DNA of 64,000 bases from Streptomyces aureus (GTDB lineage Bacteria; Actinomycetota; Actinomycetes; Streptomycetales; Streptomycetaceae), in assembly GCF_000725495.1 (NCBI RefSeq), contig NZ_JNZD01000003.1, forward strand, positions 310,001 to 374,000, given 5' to 3'. Below are positions 35,397-45,365 of the stretch, piece by piece; position 1 is the stretch's first letter; each line of letters opens with the position of its first letter. Under the pieces are notes generated by a model. The model was given only the letters and a program-made list of their open reading frames with translations. It ran no database searches and was not told the DNA's origin. A program made the position numbers and the translations under genes.

Positions 35397-36461
35397 GTGT
35401 CCGTGCACCGTGTCGGTCTGGTCGTCCACCAGGGGCGGACGGCGGCCGTAGATGTCGCCCGCGCCGTCCACGGCTGGTGCGACGCGCGGGGCATCCGGTG
35501 CACCGAGATCGACGTCTGGGCCGGTGACCAGGGCCGTCGCGGCGGGCGCGCGGAGGCGGAGGCGGCCGGGAACCCGGACCTCGTCGTCACCCTCGGCGGC
35601 GACGGCACGTTCCTGCGCGGCGCCCGGATCGCGGTCAAAAGTGGCGCCGACGTGCTCGGCGTCGACCTCGGCAAGGTCGGATTCCTGACCGAGGTCCCGG
35701 CGGCCGACGTCACCCGTGCGCTGCAGGCGGTCCACGACGGGAAGGCCACCGTCGAGGAACGGATGACCCTGACCATGCGCGCCAACCGGGCCCTGGAGAT
35801 CCCCGGGGAGATCGAGGCCGTGCTCTGCTACGGACGGGGTCCCGCGCTCCCGCCGCCGCGGGTCAGAGCGGAGACGGAAGAGGGAGACGGCTGGGGAGTG
35901 GCGCTGGACGTCACGGCCCTGAACGACGTCGTCCTGGAGAAACTGGCCCGGGACCACCAGGTCAGCGTCGGGGTCTACTGCGCCGGACGGCGGCTCGCCG
36001 CCTACTCGGCGGACGCCTTCGCCGTGGCCACCCCCACCGGTTCGACCGCCTACAGTTTCGCCGCGGGCGGCCCCGTGCTCTCCCCGCACATGGACGCGGT
36101 CGTCTTCACCCCGATCGCGCCGCACATGACGTTCGACCGCAGCGTGGTCGCAGCGCCGGACGAGCCCGTGGCCCTGCGGGTGCTGCCCCACTCGGGCCAG
36201 GCCGCCGTCAGCATCGACGGCCAGCTGCGAGGGGTGCTCGGCCCCGGCGACTGGATCGGGGTGTTCCGGGCCCCGCAGCGCGTTCGCCTCGTCCGGCTGC
36301 GCCCCACCGACTTCTACGGCCGTCTGCGCGACCGCTTCCGCCTCACCGACGCACCGGCCACGGCGGCCGACGACGAACCCGCCCCGTTCTTCCGCCCCGA
36401 CACCCCCGTACCGCCGGACCTGGCCGAACTGCGCCTGCCGCCTCCGTCGGCGGCGCGGTGA
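35397..36461 (+). CDS. NAD kinase-like ATP-NAD/diacylglycerol kinase family protein
   Basis: A 354-residue NAD kinase. The GGDGT motif (TLGGDGTFLRGAR) and the conserved ALNDVVLEK and TPTGSTAYSFAAGGP are complete. It phosphorylates NAD to NADP in the cytoplasm. It is longer than most because of an acidic, proline-rich C-terminal extension (residues about 320-354) and an insert of about 25 residues before GWGVALDV. The GTG at 35397 sits five bases after GGAGG, which decides the start. Streptomyces usually have a separate main ppnK, so this may be a second paralogue. Confidence 0.9.
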   Translation: MSVHRVGLVVHQGRTAAVDVARAVHGWCDARGIRCTEIDVWAGDQGRRGGRAEAEAAGNPDLVVTLGGDGTFLRGARIAVKSGADVLGVDLGKVGFLTEVPAADVTRALQAVHDGKATVEERMTLTMRANRALEIPGEIEAVLCYGRGPALPPPRVRAETEEGDGWGVALDVTALNDVVLEKLARDHQVSVGVYCAGRRLAAYSADAFAVATPTGSTAYSFAAGGPVLSPHMDAVVFTPIAPHMTFDRSVVAAPDEPVALRVLPHSGQAAVSIDGQLRGVLGPGDWIGVFRAPQRVRLVRLRPTDFYGRLRDRFRLTDAPATAADDEPAPFFRPDTPVPPDLAELRLPPPSAAR

Positions 36462-36586
36462 CCCGGGCGCCGTCCGGTCCTGAGGGAAAGTGGCGAGGGG
36501 CTGTCGATCCGGGCGCGTCCCGTTCGACGTACGGGTGAGAGCACGACATCACGGAGCACGACACCACGGACCCCAGGAGCACGGTC

Positions 36587-37216
36587 ATGCCCAAGCTGCG
36601 CGTACACAACATCACCGTTTCGGTCGACGGTTACGCCGCCGGTCCCCGCCAGAGCCTGGAGCAGCCGCTCGGCGAGGGGTTCGGGGACATGCACGAGTGG
36701 ATGTTCGCGGCGATGCGCGACCTGGCCGACGGCAAGGGGGGAGTCGACGCCGAGTACGTGGAGCGCAGCAAGGACAACATCGGCGCCACCATCATGGGCC
36801 GCAACATGTTCGGGCCGTGGCGCGGGCCCTGGGAGGACGAGTCGTGGACGGGCTGGTGGGGTTCCAACCCGCCGTTCCACAACGACGTGTTCGTGCACAC
36901 GCACCACCTGCGGCCCTCGGTCGTGATGGAGGGCGGGACGACCTTCCACTTCACCGACGAACCCGTGGAGACGGTCCTCGCCCGTGCCGTCGAGGCGGCG
37001 GCGGGCCAGGACGTCCAGCTCTCGGGCGGAGCGTCCACCGTCCAGCAGTACCTGCGCGCGGGACTCGTCGACGAGATGCACATCGCCGTGGTCCCGCAGC
37101 TGCTGGGCCGGGGAGAGCGACTGTTCGACGACCTCGGGGACGGGATCGACGGCTACCGGGTGGTCGACCTGGTCGGATCACCGACCGCGGCGCACGCCCG
37201 GCTGGTCCGCCGCTGA
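36587..37216 (+). CDS. Dihydrofolate reductase/RibD C-terminal family reductase
   Basis: A 209-residue RibD_C protein. The family motifs are present: HNITVSVDGYAAGP, ATIMGRNMFGPW, and DVQLSGGASTVQQYLRAGLVDEMHI with LLGRGERLF. Proteins of this type use NADPH; the natural substrate in actinomycetes is unknown. The ATG at 36587 follows AGGAGCACGGTC. It converges on the HAD gene across a tandem repeat. Confidence 0.88.
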   Translation: MPKLRVHNITVSVDGYAAGPRQSLEQPLGEGFGDMHEWMFAAMRDLADGKGGVDAEYVERSKDNIGATIMGRNMFGPWRGPWEDESWTGWWGSNPPFHNDVFVHTHHLRPSVVMEGGTTFHFTDEPVETVLARAVEAAAGQDVQLSGGASTVQQYLRAGLVDEMHIAVVPQLLGRGERLFDDLGDGIDGYRVVDLVGSPTAAHARLVRR

Positions 37217-37237
37217 CCGGCGCAATGGTCCCAGCGG

Positions 37238-37330
37238 CCACGCCGGTCAGCGCGGTGCTTCCAGGGTCTGCGCCGGTCAGCGCCGCGCTCCCAATGCCTG
37301 CGTCGATCCGCGCCGTGCTCCCGACGCCTC
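37238..37330. repeat. 30-nt tandem repeat, about three units
   Basis: Copies with CGCCGGTCAGCGC align at 37241, 37271 and 37301 (the last diverged to CGTCGATCCG). The repeat fills the 144-nt gap between two convergent genes. Confidence 0.8.
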
Positions 37331-37360
37331 CGCGCGTCGCGGCTCAGGAACGTTGCCGGC

Positions 37361-38056
37361 TCAGGAACGCGTGCCCCGGTCGGCCAGCCAGTCGTACGCC
37401 GCCCGTGCCGTGAAGGCGGCCTGACCACCCCGTACGAGCAGGCCGGCCCGTGCGAAGGCCGGATCGTCGGCCTGCTCGGCGATGTAGGGGACGGCGACAC
37501 AGCGCATCCCGGCCGCGTGTGCCGCGGCCGCGCCCGGAGCGGCGTCCTCCAGGACCACGCAGTCCGCCGGGGCGGCGCCCAGTCGGCGCGCCGCCTCGAG
37601 GAACACGTCGGGGGCGGGCTTGCCGCGCTCCACCTCGTCGGCCGACACCGCGGTCGTGATCCGCGAGGCCAGACCCGTGCCGGTCAGGATGGCTTCGATG
37701 GCCTCGGCCGAGGAACCGGAGGCCACCGCCATCGGGACGCCGGCCGCGGCCAGCAGCTCCACGAAGGCCCGCATCTGCGGGTACACCGGAGTGGAGGCGC
37801 GGGCCAGTTCCAGATAGCGGCGGTTCGTCTCGGCGAGGAGCGCTTCGAGCGGGGCCGTCAGACCGTAGCGCTCCTTCCAGAGCGCGATCGTCTCGCGGGT
37901 GCCGATGCCGACGTACCGCTCGTGCTCGGCCCAGGTGAAGCCGGTGACACCGTGCTCGGCGAGGGTCAGGCGTCCGGCTTCGAAGTAGTTCGGTTCGCTG
38001 TCCACAAGCGTTCCGTCGAGATCGAAGATGACGGAGATGCCGTCGATGGTGCTCAT
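37361..38056 (-). CDS. HAD-superfamily phosphatase (beta-phosphoglucomutase-like)
   Basis: A 231-residue HAD hydrolase. Motif I is FDLDGTLVDSE, motif II is AVASGSS, motif III contains KPAPDVF, and motif IV is VLEDAAPG. The helical cap is inserted after motif I, as in the phosphoglucomutase/phosphatase group. It dephosphorylates a small phosphorylated metabolite. The ATG at 38056 begins MSTIDGISVIF. Confidence 0.9.
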   Translation of the reverse strand: MSTIDGISVIFDLDGTLVDSEPNYFEAGRLTLAEHGVTGFTWAEHERYVGIGTRETIALWKERYGLTAPLEALLAETNRRYLELARASTPVYPQMRAFVELLAAAGVPMAVASGSSAEAIEAILTGTGLASRITTAVSADEVERGKPAPDVFLEAARRLGAAPADCVVLEDAAPGAAAAHAAGMRCVAVPYIAEQADDPAFARAGLLVRGGQAAFTARAAYDWLADRGTRS

Positions 38057-38104
38057 GCGGTCAAGAATGCCCAGGAGCGATCCGTACCCGGGCGATGTCC
38101 GGGG

Positions 38105-38224
38105 GTGAACCACTCGCGGGGGCTCGGGGTGAACCACTTGCGGCGGGTTCAGGGTGAACCACCTGCGGTGGGCTCGGAGCGAGCGACCCGCGGTGGGCTC
38201 GGGGTGAATCCTCCAGCGGCGGGC
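38105..38224. repeat. 24/25-nt tandem repeat, five units, abutting the Lrp-gene stop
   Basis: Units begin at 38105, 38129, 38154, 38179 and 38204 with GTGAACCAC and CGGTGGGCTC portions. The array ends right at the stop codon of the regulator at 38225. It fills most of the 168-nt gap between that gene and the HAD start. Confidence 0.85.
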
Positions 38225-38701
38225 TCAGCCCTGCGCCGCCCGTCCGATCGACTCCACCAGCGGCAGCAGCCGGTGCGGGACCCGCTCGCGCAGCGCCACC
38301 TCGGTCCGGGTGCGGACCACGCCCGGCAGGCTGATCAGCGCCTGGATCACATCCTCCAGATGGGCGTTGTCCCGCGCCGCGACCCGGGTGATCAGATCGC
38401 CGCCTCCGGTGATCGAGAACGCCTCGATGATCTCCGGCACGGCGGCCAGCGCGTCGCCCACGTCGTCCAGATGGCCCTGGGTGACCTCGATGTGCACGAA
38501 GGCGAGCACGGGATGGCCGAGAGCGGCCGGCGACAGCGAGGGACCCGTCCCGGTGATCACCCCGTCCCGCTCCAGCCGGTCCAGACGGGCCTGGAGCGTT
38601 CCGCGCGCGACGCCGAGGATGCGGGCGTATTCACGGACGCTCGTACGCGGCTGCTCCAGGAGCAAACGCAGGATGCGGGTGTCGAGCTCGTCCACAGGCA
38701 T
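38225..38701 (-). CDS. Lrp/AsnC family transcriptional regulator
   Basis: A 158-residue Lrp/AsnC protein. An N-terminal HTH (DELDTRILRLLLEQPRTS and VARGTLQARLDRLERDG) is followed by an AsnC_trans_reg ligand domain with GGGDLITRVAARDNAHLEDVI. It senses an amino acid or related ligand. It is divergent from a FUSC-family membrane protein at 38934, which is the likeliest target. The ATG at 38701 begins MPVDELD. Confidence 0.93.
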   Translation of the reverse strand: MPVDELDTRILRLLLEQPRTSVREYARILGVARGTLQARLDRLERDGVITGTGPSLSPAALGHPVLAFVHIEVTQGHLDDVGDALAAVPEIIEAFSITGGGDLITRVAARDNAHLEDVIQALISLPGVVRTRTEVALRERVPHRLLPLVESIGRAAQG

Positions 38702-38933
38702 GGTCCGTTGGCCTCCTCGCGGCCGAAAATGTTCTTCTTCGACTGTACCAATGGCACAGCCCTCAACGCGCCGGTTGAGCCACTTATGGACGGCCGCGTA
38801 CCTTGTCCGTATCGATGGCGCTGCGCAGCGCCGGACGGCAAGGACGCCGTACCGGACCCGCAGCGCCTTTCGCATGTGCGCCTGCGCATGCCGGAATCCG
38901 TGTTGATCGCGAAGTGGGGGCGGGCTGCCGACG

Positions 38934-40442
38934 GTGAAGAAGATGTTCATGGCGCCGGATCCGGGACTGTTCCGGCTTCGGGTCTCGCTGCGGGCGGTGG
39001 CCGGGATCGGCCTCGCGGTCGCCCTGTGCCAGATGACCGGACTCTCGCTCCCCGCCTCGATCGCCGGAGGGCTCGCGGCGCTCCTCGCGCTGTTCACGGT
39101 CGGCGACCCGACCGTGCGCGGCCAGGCCGGCACCACCGCGCTGCTCCCCGTGGCCGGCGTCCCGGTCCTCGCGGCCGCGACCTCCCTGCACGGGGCGCCG
39201 CTGCTGCGGGACGCGACCTGGCTCGCCGTGGTCTTCGCCGGGGTGTGGGCCCGTCGCTTCGGCCCGCGCGGGCAGGCGCTCGGCATCTTCGCGTTCATGA
39301 TGTTCTTCACGACCCAGTTCCTGCACGCCGTGCCCGGTCAGCTTCCGCAGCTGTACGCCGCCGTCGCGCTGTCGCTGGCGGCCTCCTCGGCGGTGCGGTT
39401 CGGCGCCTGGTGCATCGAGCGGCGCAGCCCGCTGCCCGCCGCGCCGCTTCCCCTCGAGGGGCGCGGGCTGGACCGTCCGGCCACCCGGCAGGCCTTCCAG
39501 GCGACCGCGGCCTGCGCCTTCGCGCTCGCCGCGGGGCAACTGCTCTCGCACGACCGCTGGTACTGGGCCGTCGGCACCGCGTGGTGGATCTTCGTCAACA
39601 CGGCCTCGCGCGGCGAGACGCTCGTCCGCGGCTTCCGGCGGGTCGTCGGCACGCTCACCGGCATCGTGGCCGGGCTCCTGATCGCCGTCCCGCTGCACGG
39701 CGCGCCCGCGCCCACCGCCGTCCTCGTCGCGGTGAGCGTCTTCGGGATCTTCTACACGGCGGCTCCCTCGTACAGCTGGATGATGTTCTTCGTCACCGTC
39801 ATGGCAGGCCTGCTCTACGGGCTGCTGGGCGTGCTGCACCCGGGGCTGCTGGTCCTCCGGCTCGCCGAGACCGGCGTCGGCGCGCTCGGCGCCGCGCTCG
39901 CGGTCGCCCTCGTCCTGCCGATCACCACGCACACGGTCACCGACCGATGGATCGAGCGCGCCCTGCACGCCGTGCACGGCTGCACCTCGGCGGCGGCCCG
40001 GCGGCTCGCCGGCGACGAAGAGGCCGACCCCGCGCCGCTCGCCGGCGAACTCGAAGCGCTCCTCGGCCGTGTGCGCATGGCGCTCGCGCCCCTCGTGCAT
40101 CCGCTCAACCCGATGCGGCAGCGCAAGGAGCGGGCCCGCGCGATCCTGGTCCTGCTGGACGACTGCGCCCGCGAGGTGCGGGGCCTGGTCGTGGTCGCCG
40201 CGGACCGGGACGCCTCGCACGACGCCCGCCTCACGGCGGCCTGCCGGCGGGTCGAGACGGCCATGGAGTCCCTGGTCGGCGCGGTACCGGGCGGCGCCCC
40301 GGCGCTCCACCACGCGGTCCCCGGCCATCACCCCGGTGCCGAGCAGGCGCTCGTGCACCTGCACGGACTGGAGCGGGCGCTCGTCGACATGGCGACACCG
40401 CTGCGCGGTCCGGCACGCGAGTCGCAGCTCGTCGGCGTCTGA
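38934..40442 (+). CDS. FUSC-family membrane protein (aromatic-acid exporter type)
   Basis: A 502-residue membrane protein of the FUSC/YccS group. Two clusters of hydrophobic helices (residues about 20-160 and 195-340) flank a short soluble linker, and the C-terminal 150 residues are cytoplasmic and helical. Family members export aromatic carboxylic acids or lipids. The GTG at 38934 gives MKKMFMAPDPG; the region before it has GGGGGCGGG. The divergent Lrp regulator suggests amino-acid-linked control. A strong hairpin lies 31 nt after its stop. Confidence 0.87.
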   Translation: MKKMFMAPDPGLFRLRVSLRAVAGIGLAVALCQMTGLSLPASIAGGLAALLALFTVGDPTVRGQAGTTALLPVAGVPVLAAATSLHGAPLLRDATWLAVVFAGVWARRFGPRGQALGIFAFMMFFTTQFLHAVPGQLPQLYAAVALSLAASSAVRFGAWCIERRSPLPAAPLPLEGRGLDRPATRQAFQATAACAFALAAGQLLSHDRWYWAVGTAWWIFVNTASRGETLVRGFRRVVGTLTGIVAGLLIAVPLHGAPAPTAVLVAVSVFGIFYTAAPSYSWMMFFVTVMAGLLYGLLGVLHPGLLVLRLAETGVGALGAALAVALVLPITTHTVTDRWIERALHAVHGCTSAAARRLAGDEEADPAPLAGELEALLGRVRMALAPLVHPLNPMRQRKERARAILVLLDDCAREVRGLVVVAADRDASHDARLTAACRRVETAMESLVGAVPGGAPALHHAVPGHHPGAEQALVHLHGLERALVDMATPLRGPARESQLVGV

Positions 40443-40472
40443 CGCTCCGACGTCGACGCGGCACTGTCTTTC

Positions 40473-40504
40473 GGCCCCTGGGATGCTCCGGCATTCCAGG
40501 GGCC
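40473..40504 (+). terminator. Intrinsic terminator-like hairpin after the FUSC gene
   Basis: Nine-base arms GGCCCCTGG and CCAGGGGCC with a 14-nt loop are followed by CTTTCG. The stem lies just 3' of the stop, so it probably ends that transcript. Confidence 0.7.
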
Positions 40505-40637
40505 CTTTCGTGCGTCCGGATTCCTACAGGGGTCGGGCCGTCTACAAGATCCACTACGGGGTCTGGGTGCCCGTTGGACGGCTTGGGGAGCCCTCGGTGC
40601 GGTAGGGGCCGGGCGGGCCGTCCAGCGGCGCGCTATG

Positions 40638-40775
40638 GCCGTCGTACGGACTCCGGGTCGAGGCCCGCAGGCCGTCGTACGCACTCCGGGTCGAGGCCCG
40701 CCGGTCGCTGTACGGACTCGCAGGGCTGTCCGGCCGGTCGCCGTACGGGCTCGGCGGGCTGTCCGGCCGGACTCG
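40638..40775. repeat. Imperfect 29-33-nt tandem repeat, about four units
   Basis: Copies of GCCGTCGTACGGACTC and its variants start at 40638, 40671, 40700 and 40733. They occupy part of the 542-nt gene-free stretch between the FUSC terminator and the lactonase start. Confidence 0.75.
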
Positions 40776-40984
40776 GGCGGAGCGCGCGGTGTGTGCCCGG
40801 TCCGCGTGCGGTACGCCCTCGTGGCCCTGGAGTGCTTGTGACACGCCCCCGTCGTCCCGGTCAGCCGGCGGACCGGGACCCGTTTCGGCTGCTCAGTGCA
40901 CCGCTCCGCACCTTGGTCTAGACCGCAGCATTCCGGCTGCTACCGTCGCCCCGACGGTTACGCGGGACCGAGAGGGGAACAGAA

Positions 40985-42031
40985 GTGGCGGACGACGGCG
41001 GGCGGCGGCAGCGGGCGTTCATCGGGTCGTTCACGGCGGCGGGAGGCCTCGGCGTCCTCACCGCCGACGTGGATCCGGACAGCGGGGCGCTGACCGTCCT
41101 GAGCGCGGTCGACGACGTGCCCGACCCCTCGTACCTCGCCCTCGCGGACGCGGGCGACGTCCTCTACGCGGTCAGCGAGACCGCCGAGGGCGCGGTCGCC
41201 GCCTACCGCGTGCACGGCGACCGACCGGAACTGACCGGTCCGCCGACCCCGACCGGCGGCAGCGGACCCACGCACCTCAGCGTCCTCGACGGGCACGTCC
41301 TGACCGCCGACTACGGCTCGGGCAGTGTCAGCGCGGTGGCCGTCCGGCCCGGCGGGGCGCTGGCGCCCGCCGCCTCCAGCGTGCTCCGGCACACCGGATC
41401 CGGTCCGCACGCCCAGCGGCAGCGGGACCCGCACGCCCACCAGGTCCAGCCCGACCCCACGGGCCGCTGGGCGGTCAGTGTCGACCTCGGCACGGACTCG
41501 GTCCGGGTGTGCGCTCTGGACGGCGGCGAGCTCACCCTGCACCGCGAGACCGCCCTGCGTCCCGGCTCCGGACCGCGCCACCTGGCCTTTCATTCCGGCG
41601 GTGAATACGCGTACGTCCTCAACGAACTCGCTCCGACCGTCACCGTCTGCCGCTGGGACGGCGCCGTGGGCTCGCTGCGGCCCGTGGGCGAGACGTCCGT
41701 GCTGTCCGGCGCCCCGGACGGGGACGCCTACCCCTCGGGCATCGTCGTCGCGCCCGACGGCCGCTTCGTGTGGACCGCCACGCGGGGCCGGGACACCATC
41801 TCCGTGCTCGGCGTCGACGCCGCGGGGGAGGGGCTCACGCTCGTCGGAGAGGTGTCCTGCGGCGGGGTCTGGCCCCGCGCGCTGACCCTCGATCCCTCGG
41901 GTCGCTTCCTGTACGCGGCCAACGAGCGCTCCGGCGACGTGACCTGGTTCAACGTCGATCCGGACACCGGCGTCCCGCACCGCGCCGGTTCGATCGCGGC
42001 GCCGGCGGCGTCCTGCGTGGTCCTCGGCTGA
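40985..42031 (+). CDS. Lactonase family protein (6-phosphogluconolactonase-like propeller)
   Basis: A 348-residue seven-bladed beta-propeller of the Pgl/YbhE lactonase family. Repeated blade motifs are visible (GSGPTHLSV, GSGPRHLAFHSGGEYAYVLNEL, YPSGIVVAPDGRFVWTA, WPRALTLDPSGRFLYAAN). It probably hydrolyses a sugar lactone such as 6-phosphogluconolactone; carboxymuconate lactonase activity is an alternative. The GTG at 40985 is preceded by GAGAGGGGAAC. No signal peptide is present. Confidence 0.9.
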   Translation: MADDGGRRQRAFIGSFTAAGGLGVLTADVDPDSGALTVLSAVDDVPDPSYLALADAGDVLYAVSETAEGAVAAYRVHGDRPELTGPPTPTGGSGPTHLSVLDGHVLTADYGSGSVSAVAVRPGGALAPAASSVLRHTGSGPHAQRQRDPHAHQVQPDPTGRWAVSVDLGTDSVRVCALDGGELTLHRETALRPGSGPRHLAFHSGGEYAYVLNELAPTVTVCRWDGAVGSLRPVGETSVLSGAPDGDAYPSGIVVAPDGRFVWTATRGRDTISVLGVDAAGEGLTLVGEVSCGGVWPRALTLDPSGRFLYAANERSGDVTWFNVDPDTGVPHRAGSIAAPAASCVVLG

Positions 42032-42180
42032 TCCCGGCGGGCGCACCCGGGTGTCCGGGTCCCCGCCACGTCCGGCCGCACCTGGGGTGGCCGTGCTTCC
42101 GGCCCGTCCGGCCGTACTCGGTGTCCGCGCCCCCGGGGCACGCCGGCCGCCCGTAGGAGGCGTGCCGGATGGTGTGCCAC

Positions 42181-42243
42181 GCCGTACTCCGCCCTTGGGA
42201 AGCCGTACTCCACCCTTGGGAAGCCGTACTCCGCCCATGGGAA
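42181..42243. repeat. 21-nt tandem repeat, three units
   Basis: Three almost identical copies of GCCGTACTCCGCCCTTGGGA plus one base start at 42181, 42202 and 42223. The array lies 3' of the lactonase gene, directly next to the terminator hairpin. Confidence 0.9.
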
Positions 42244-42275
42244 AGGGCCCCTCCTGATTCAGGAGCGGGCCCTTT
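42242..42275. terminator. Bidirectional terminator between lactonase and CbiX-like genes
   Basis: AAAGGGCCC and GGGCCCTTT arms flank an inner CTCCT/AGGAG stem, giving an almost continuous 14-bp hairpin with A and T tails on both sides. This is the classic form for ending two convergent transcripts. Confidence 0.85.
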
Positions 42276-42316
42276 CGACGTGCGGGCGGTACGGGTGGTG
42301 CGGGTGAGGCGGCCGA

Positions 42317-43237
42317 CTAGAAGGCCGGCGCTCCCTGGTTCTGCGGCGGGGCGATACCCAGCGCCGACGTGTACTGGGAGAGCGCGAGCTTGCCGATCGC
42401 CGGGTACGGGCCGAGCGCCTCGGCGGCGCTGCAGCCGGCCTCCTTGGCAGCGGCCTCGAGGAGGCCCGCGTCGAGCTCCGGACCGATCAGGTACGGGGCG
42501 AGCGCGAGCTGCTGCGAACCGGAGTCGCGCAGCTGCTCGGCGATGGCCGCGATGGAGCCCTCCTCGTCGAGAGCCGCCGCCATGACCGGCACGGCGAGCC
42601 GCGCGGCCAGCAGCATGCCGGTGATGCCGGCAGCCTGCACCGCGTCCTCGCCGCCGACGGTGGCGAGCACGATGCCGTCCGCGGCGGTCGCCACGGTGAA
42701 CAGGCGGGCGCGGTCGGCGCGGGCCAGACCGGCCTCGGAGAGGCGCACGTGCAGCGCCTCGGCGAGCAGCGGGTGCGGGCCGAGGACGTCGGTCAGTTCG
42801 GCCGCGACGCGGCTCTCCATGACCGCCTGGCGGATCCGGCGGAGCAGGGCGTTGTCCGGGCCGGCGAGCAGCGGGACAACGATGCCGACGGGGCCGTCGG
42901 GCTCGGAGACGTCGGAGCCGGCGGCGCGGGCCTGCTCGAAGCGCGCGGTGCGCTCCTCGGCGGCGTGGGACAGCACGGACTGCAGGGTGGGGAACTCGTC
43001 GTCCCCGTCCACGTAACCGATGCGGGCATCGAGGCCGGGGAGCTCGGAGCGGGCGATGCTCACGACCTCTTCGGCGAGGCTGCGCGTGGCGGCGCTGGGG
43101 GTGCCCGGCACCGCGAGGACGAGCGCGGGCGCGCCCTCAGGAGCCGCCAGAGGTTCCGGACGGCGGTGCCGCCCGGCTTGGCGGGGTCGCGGCATTCGTA
43201 CTGGCAGGCCGGACGCGGGCCCAGTGGGGGAGCTCAT
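42317..43237 (-). CDS. CbiX/SirB-like sirohydrochlorin chelatase family protein
   Basis: A 306-residue protein with two CbiX-like halves. The first holds VLAVPGTPSAATRSLAEEVV and VVPLLAGPDNALLRRI; the second holds DGIVLATVGGEDA and LALAPYLIGPELD. Canonical chelatases insert Co2+ or Fe2+ into sirohydrochlorin, but the usual early active-site histidine motif (HGS) is replaced by PGTP here. Catalytic activity is therefore uncertain. The ATG at 43237 precedes a basic, disordered 35-residue N terminus. Confidence 0.8.
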   Translation of the reverse strand: MSSPTGPASGLPVRMPRPRQAGRHRRPEPLAAPEGAPALVLAVPGTPSAATRSLAEEVVSIARSELPGLDARIGYVDGDDEFPTLQSVLSHAAEERTARFEQARAAGSDVSEPDGPVGIVVPLLAGPDNALLRRIRQAVMESRVAAELTDVLGPHPLLAEALHVRLSEAGLARADRARLFTVATAADGIVLATVGGEDAVQAAGITGMLLAARLAVPVMAAALDEEGSIAAIAEQLRDSGSQQLALAPYLIGPELDAGLLEAAAKEAGCSAAEALGPYPAIGKLALSQYTSALGIAPPQNQGAPAF

Positions 43238-43360
43238 GGCGCCGCATGTTACTGGTTTCTCGGGTTCCCCTGTTCGGGGAGGGTGCAGGTGAGCGGTATC
43301 CGTCCGCTTTTGTCTGATGAGTTACGAGCGGATCAGAAGTGATCGGTACGCGTCGACTTG

Positions 43361-44464
43361 TCAGACCTGCGGGGAATTCGGGTCATGAATGTCCCTGTAC
43401 GGCTTTTCGGCCGCCACGAACAGCATCCGCTCGTCCGGAGGCAGCACGAGCCGGTCGGCGGCCAGGTCGGCCGCGATCCGCAGGGCGCCGTCGAGCGGGT
43501 CGCCCGCGGCCGGTACCCGCCGGGCGTGCGGCAGCCGCCGCGCCAACTCCTCACCGAGCGGCCCGAGAAGCGCGTCGCCCATGTTGAACACGCCCCCGGT
43601 GAGCGCGAGCGAGGGCTCGCCGTCGGCCGGGCACACCGCGGCGGCCGACTCGGCCATGTGGCGCGCGGCGGCCCGCAGGATGTCCGCGGCCGCGGGATCG
43701 GTGGCGGCGCGGTCGGCGACCTCCGGCGCGAAGGAGGCGAGCAGGGCGGCCCGGTCGGTGCGCGGGTACAGCAGGCCGGGCAGTCCCGGCACAGGTCCGA
43801 ACATCTCCTCCGCCCGTGACAGCAGCGCGCCCGAGCCGCCGGGGCGGCCGTCGAAGGCGCGCAGGGCCGCCTCCAGACCGGCGCGGCCGATCCAGGCTCC
43901 GCCGCCGCAGTCGCCGAGCAGGTGACCCCATCCGTCGGCCCTGCGCCAGGACGTGAGGTCGGTGCCGATCGCGATCATGCCGGTGCCCGCCGCGATCACG
44001 GCACCCGACCGGGTGCCCAGGGCGCCCGTGTACGCGGTGACCGCGTCGGCCGCCAGGGCGAGCCGCCGGACGCCCAGTTCACGCCGCAGCGCAGTCGGGA
44101 GCTCGGCGCGCAGTTCGTCGCCCAGGGTGGCCAGGCCCGCCGCCCCCACGGCGACGGCTCCGAGCCGTTCGGCGCCGGCCTCCGTCATCAACCGCCGCGC
44201 CATCGGCAGCAGTTGTTCGAGCAGGTGCGCGGCCGAGATCCCGCCGGGGCCCGTACGGACCGGCTCCGTGGAGGTCAGAGGCGCACCCAGCGGGGCCGGG
44301 GAAGGAGACGGCGCGGCCCCACCATGTGCGGGGAAGGGGGCGTCGACCGGTGGCGTGCACGCGGCGAGGGCCACCCGCAGCCCCGAGCCTCCGGAGTCCA
44401 CGGCCAGCACCAAGGACGGGCCCTGCCCGTCCCGGGGTTCGCCGTGCACGCCGTCGGGGGTCAC
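43361..44464 (-). CDS. BadF/BadG-type ATPase, N-acetylglucosamine kinase-like
   Basis: A 367-residue actin-fold kinase. The phosphate-1 motif is [14 protein letters not shown], and GTGMIAIG with [16 protein letters not shown] completes the ATP site. The fold and size match N-acetylglucosamine kinases of the BadF group, which phosphorylate amino sugars recycled from the cell wall. The GTG start at 44464 overlaps the stop of the upstream uracil-DNA glycosylase gene (GTGA), so translation is coupled. Confidence 0.88.
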   Translation of the reverse strand: MTPDGVHGEPRDGQGPSLVLAVDSGGSGLRVALAACTPPVDAPFPAHGGAAPSPSPAPLGAPLTSTEPVRTGPGGISAAHLLEQLLPMARRLMTEAGAERLGAVAVGAAGLATLGDELRAELPTALRRELGVRRLALAADAVTAYTGALGTRSGAVIAAGTGMIAIGTDLTSWRRADGWGHLLGDCGGGAWIGRAGLEAALRAFDGRPGGSGALLSRAEEMFGPVPGLPGLLYPRTDRAALLASFAPEVADRAATDPAAADILRAAARHMAESAAAVCPADGEPSLALTGGVFNMGDALLGPLGEELARRLPHARRVPAAGDPLDGALRIAADLAADRLVLPPDERMLFVAAEKPYRDIHDPNSPQV

Positions 44465-45138
44465 GGCAGGCGCCAGTCCACGGGCTCCGCTCCCTGCCTG
44501 GCCAGCAGGTCGTTGGCGCGGCTGAAGGGGCGCGAACCGAAGAAGCCGCGGTCGGCCGACATGGGCGAGGGGTGCGCGGACTCCACGGAGGGGAGATCGC
44601 CGAGCAGCGGGCGCAGATTGCGCGCGTCGCGGCCCCACAGGATGGACACCAGGGGACGGCCACGCGCGGCCAGCGCCCGGATGGCCTGTTCCGTGACCTC
44701 CTCCCAGCCCTTGCCGCGGTGGGCCGCGGGGCTGCGGGGCGCTGTTGTCAGGGCCCTGTTGAGCAGGAGCACGCCCTGCTGCGACCAGGGGGTGAGGTCA
44801 CCGGTCGACGGCTGTGGCGCCCCGAGGTCGGTGTTCAGCTCGCGGAATATGTTGATCAGGCTGGGTGGCAGCGGGCGCACCTCGGGGGCCACCGAGAACG
44901 ACAGTCCCACCGCGTGTCCCGGGGTCGGGTAGGGGTCCTGTCCGACGATGAGGACGCGGACGTCGTCGAAGGGCTGTTGGAAGGCCCGCAGGACGTTCGC
45001 CCCGGACGGCAGGTAGGTGCGTCCCGCGGCGATCTCCGCGCGCAGGAAGTCGCCCATCTGGGCGATCCGTCCGGCCACGGGTTCCAGGGCTTTCGCCCAG
45101 CCCGGTTCGACGATCTCATGCAACGGTCGTGGTGCCAC
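44461..45138 (-). CDS. ung: Uracil-DNA glycosylase, family 1
   Basis: A 225-residue UDG of normal length. The water-activating loop [17 protein letters not shown], the proline-rich [10 protein letters not shown], the uracil-binding LLLN and the HPSPMS minor-groove loop are all intact. It removes uracil from DNA and starts base-excision repair. The start is the GTG at 45138. A decayed piece of another UDG gene lies 228 nt beyond the start, on the opposite strand. Confidence 0.96.
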   Translation of the reverse strand: MAPRPLHEIVEPGWAKALEPVAGRIAQMGDFLRAEIAAGRTYLPSGANVLRAFQQPFDDVRVLIVGQDPYPTPGHAVGLSFSVAPEVRPLPPSLINIFRELNTDLGAPQPSTGDLTPWSQQGVLLLNRALTTAPRSPAAHRGKGWEEVTEQAIRALAARGRPLVSILWGRDARNLRPLLGDLPSVESAHPSPMSADRGFFGSRPFSRANDLLARQGAEPVDWRLP

Positions 45139-45365
45139 GGCGTCACCCTACTGCCGTACACATGGCCGAGATCAAACCGGTGGCCGTCCAGCGACCGGGG
45201 ATGACCGTTTCGTTGCCGAATCGGACGCCTTCGGGCGCAAGGTGCTTGCCACGGTGGGCCGTTGGGCGCGCTTCGATCGAGGGGTTCGCGCGCGACGACG
45301 TCGACAGGGCCTCGGTGGACGACGGACCTCGCGTCCCGGCGTCGCGAGCCGTTCGCGTCCCGGCC

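Noticed and set aside
37517..40921. An 1134-codon open frame on the plus strand
   Set aside because: It shadows the HAD, Lrp and FUSC genes, which have clear families in other frames.
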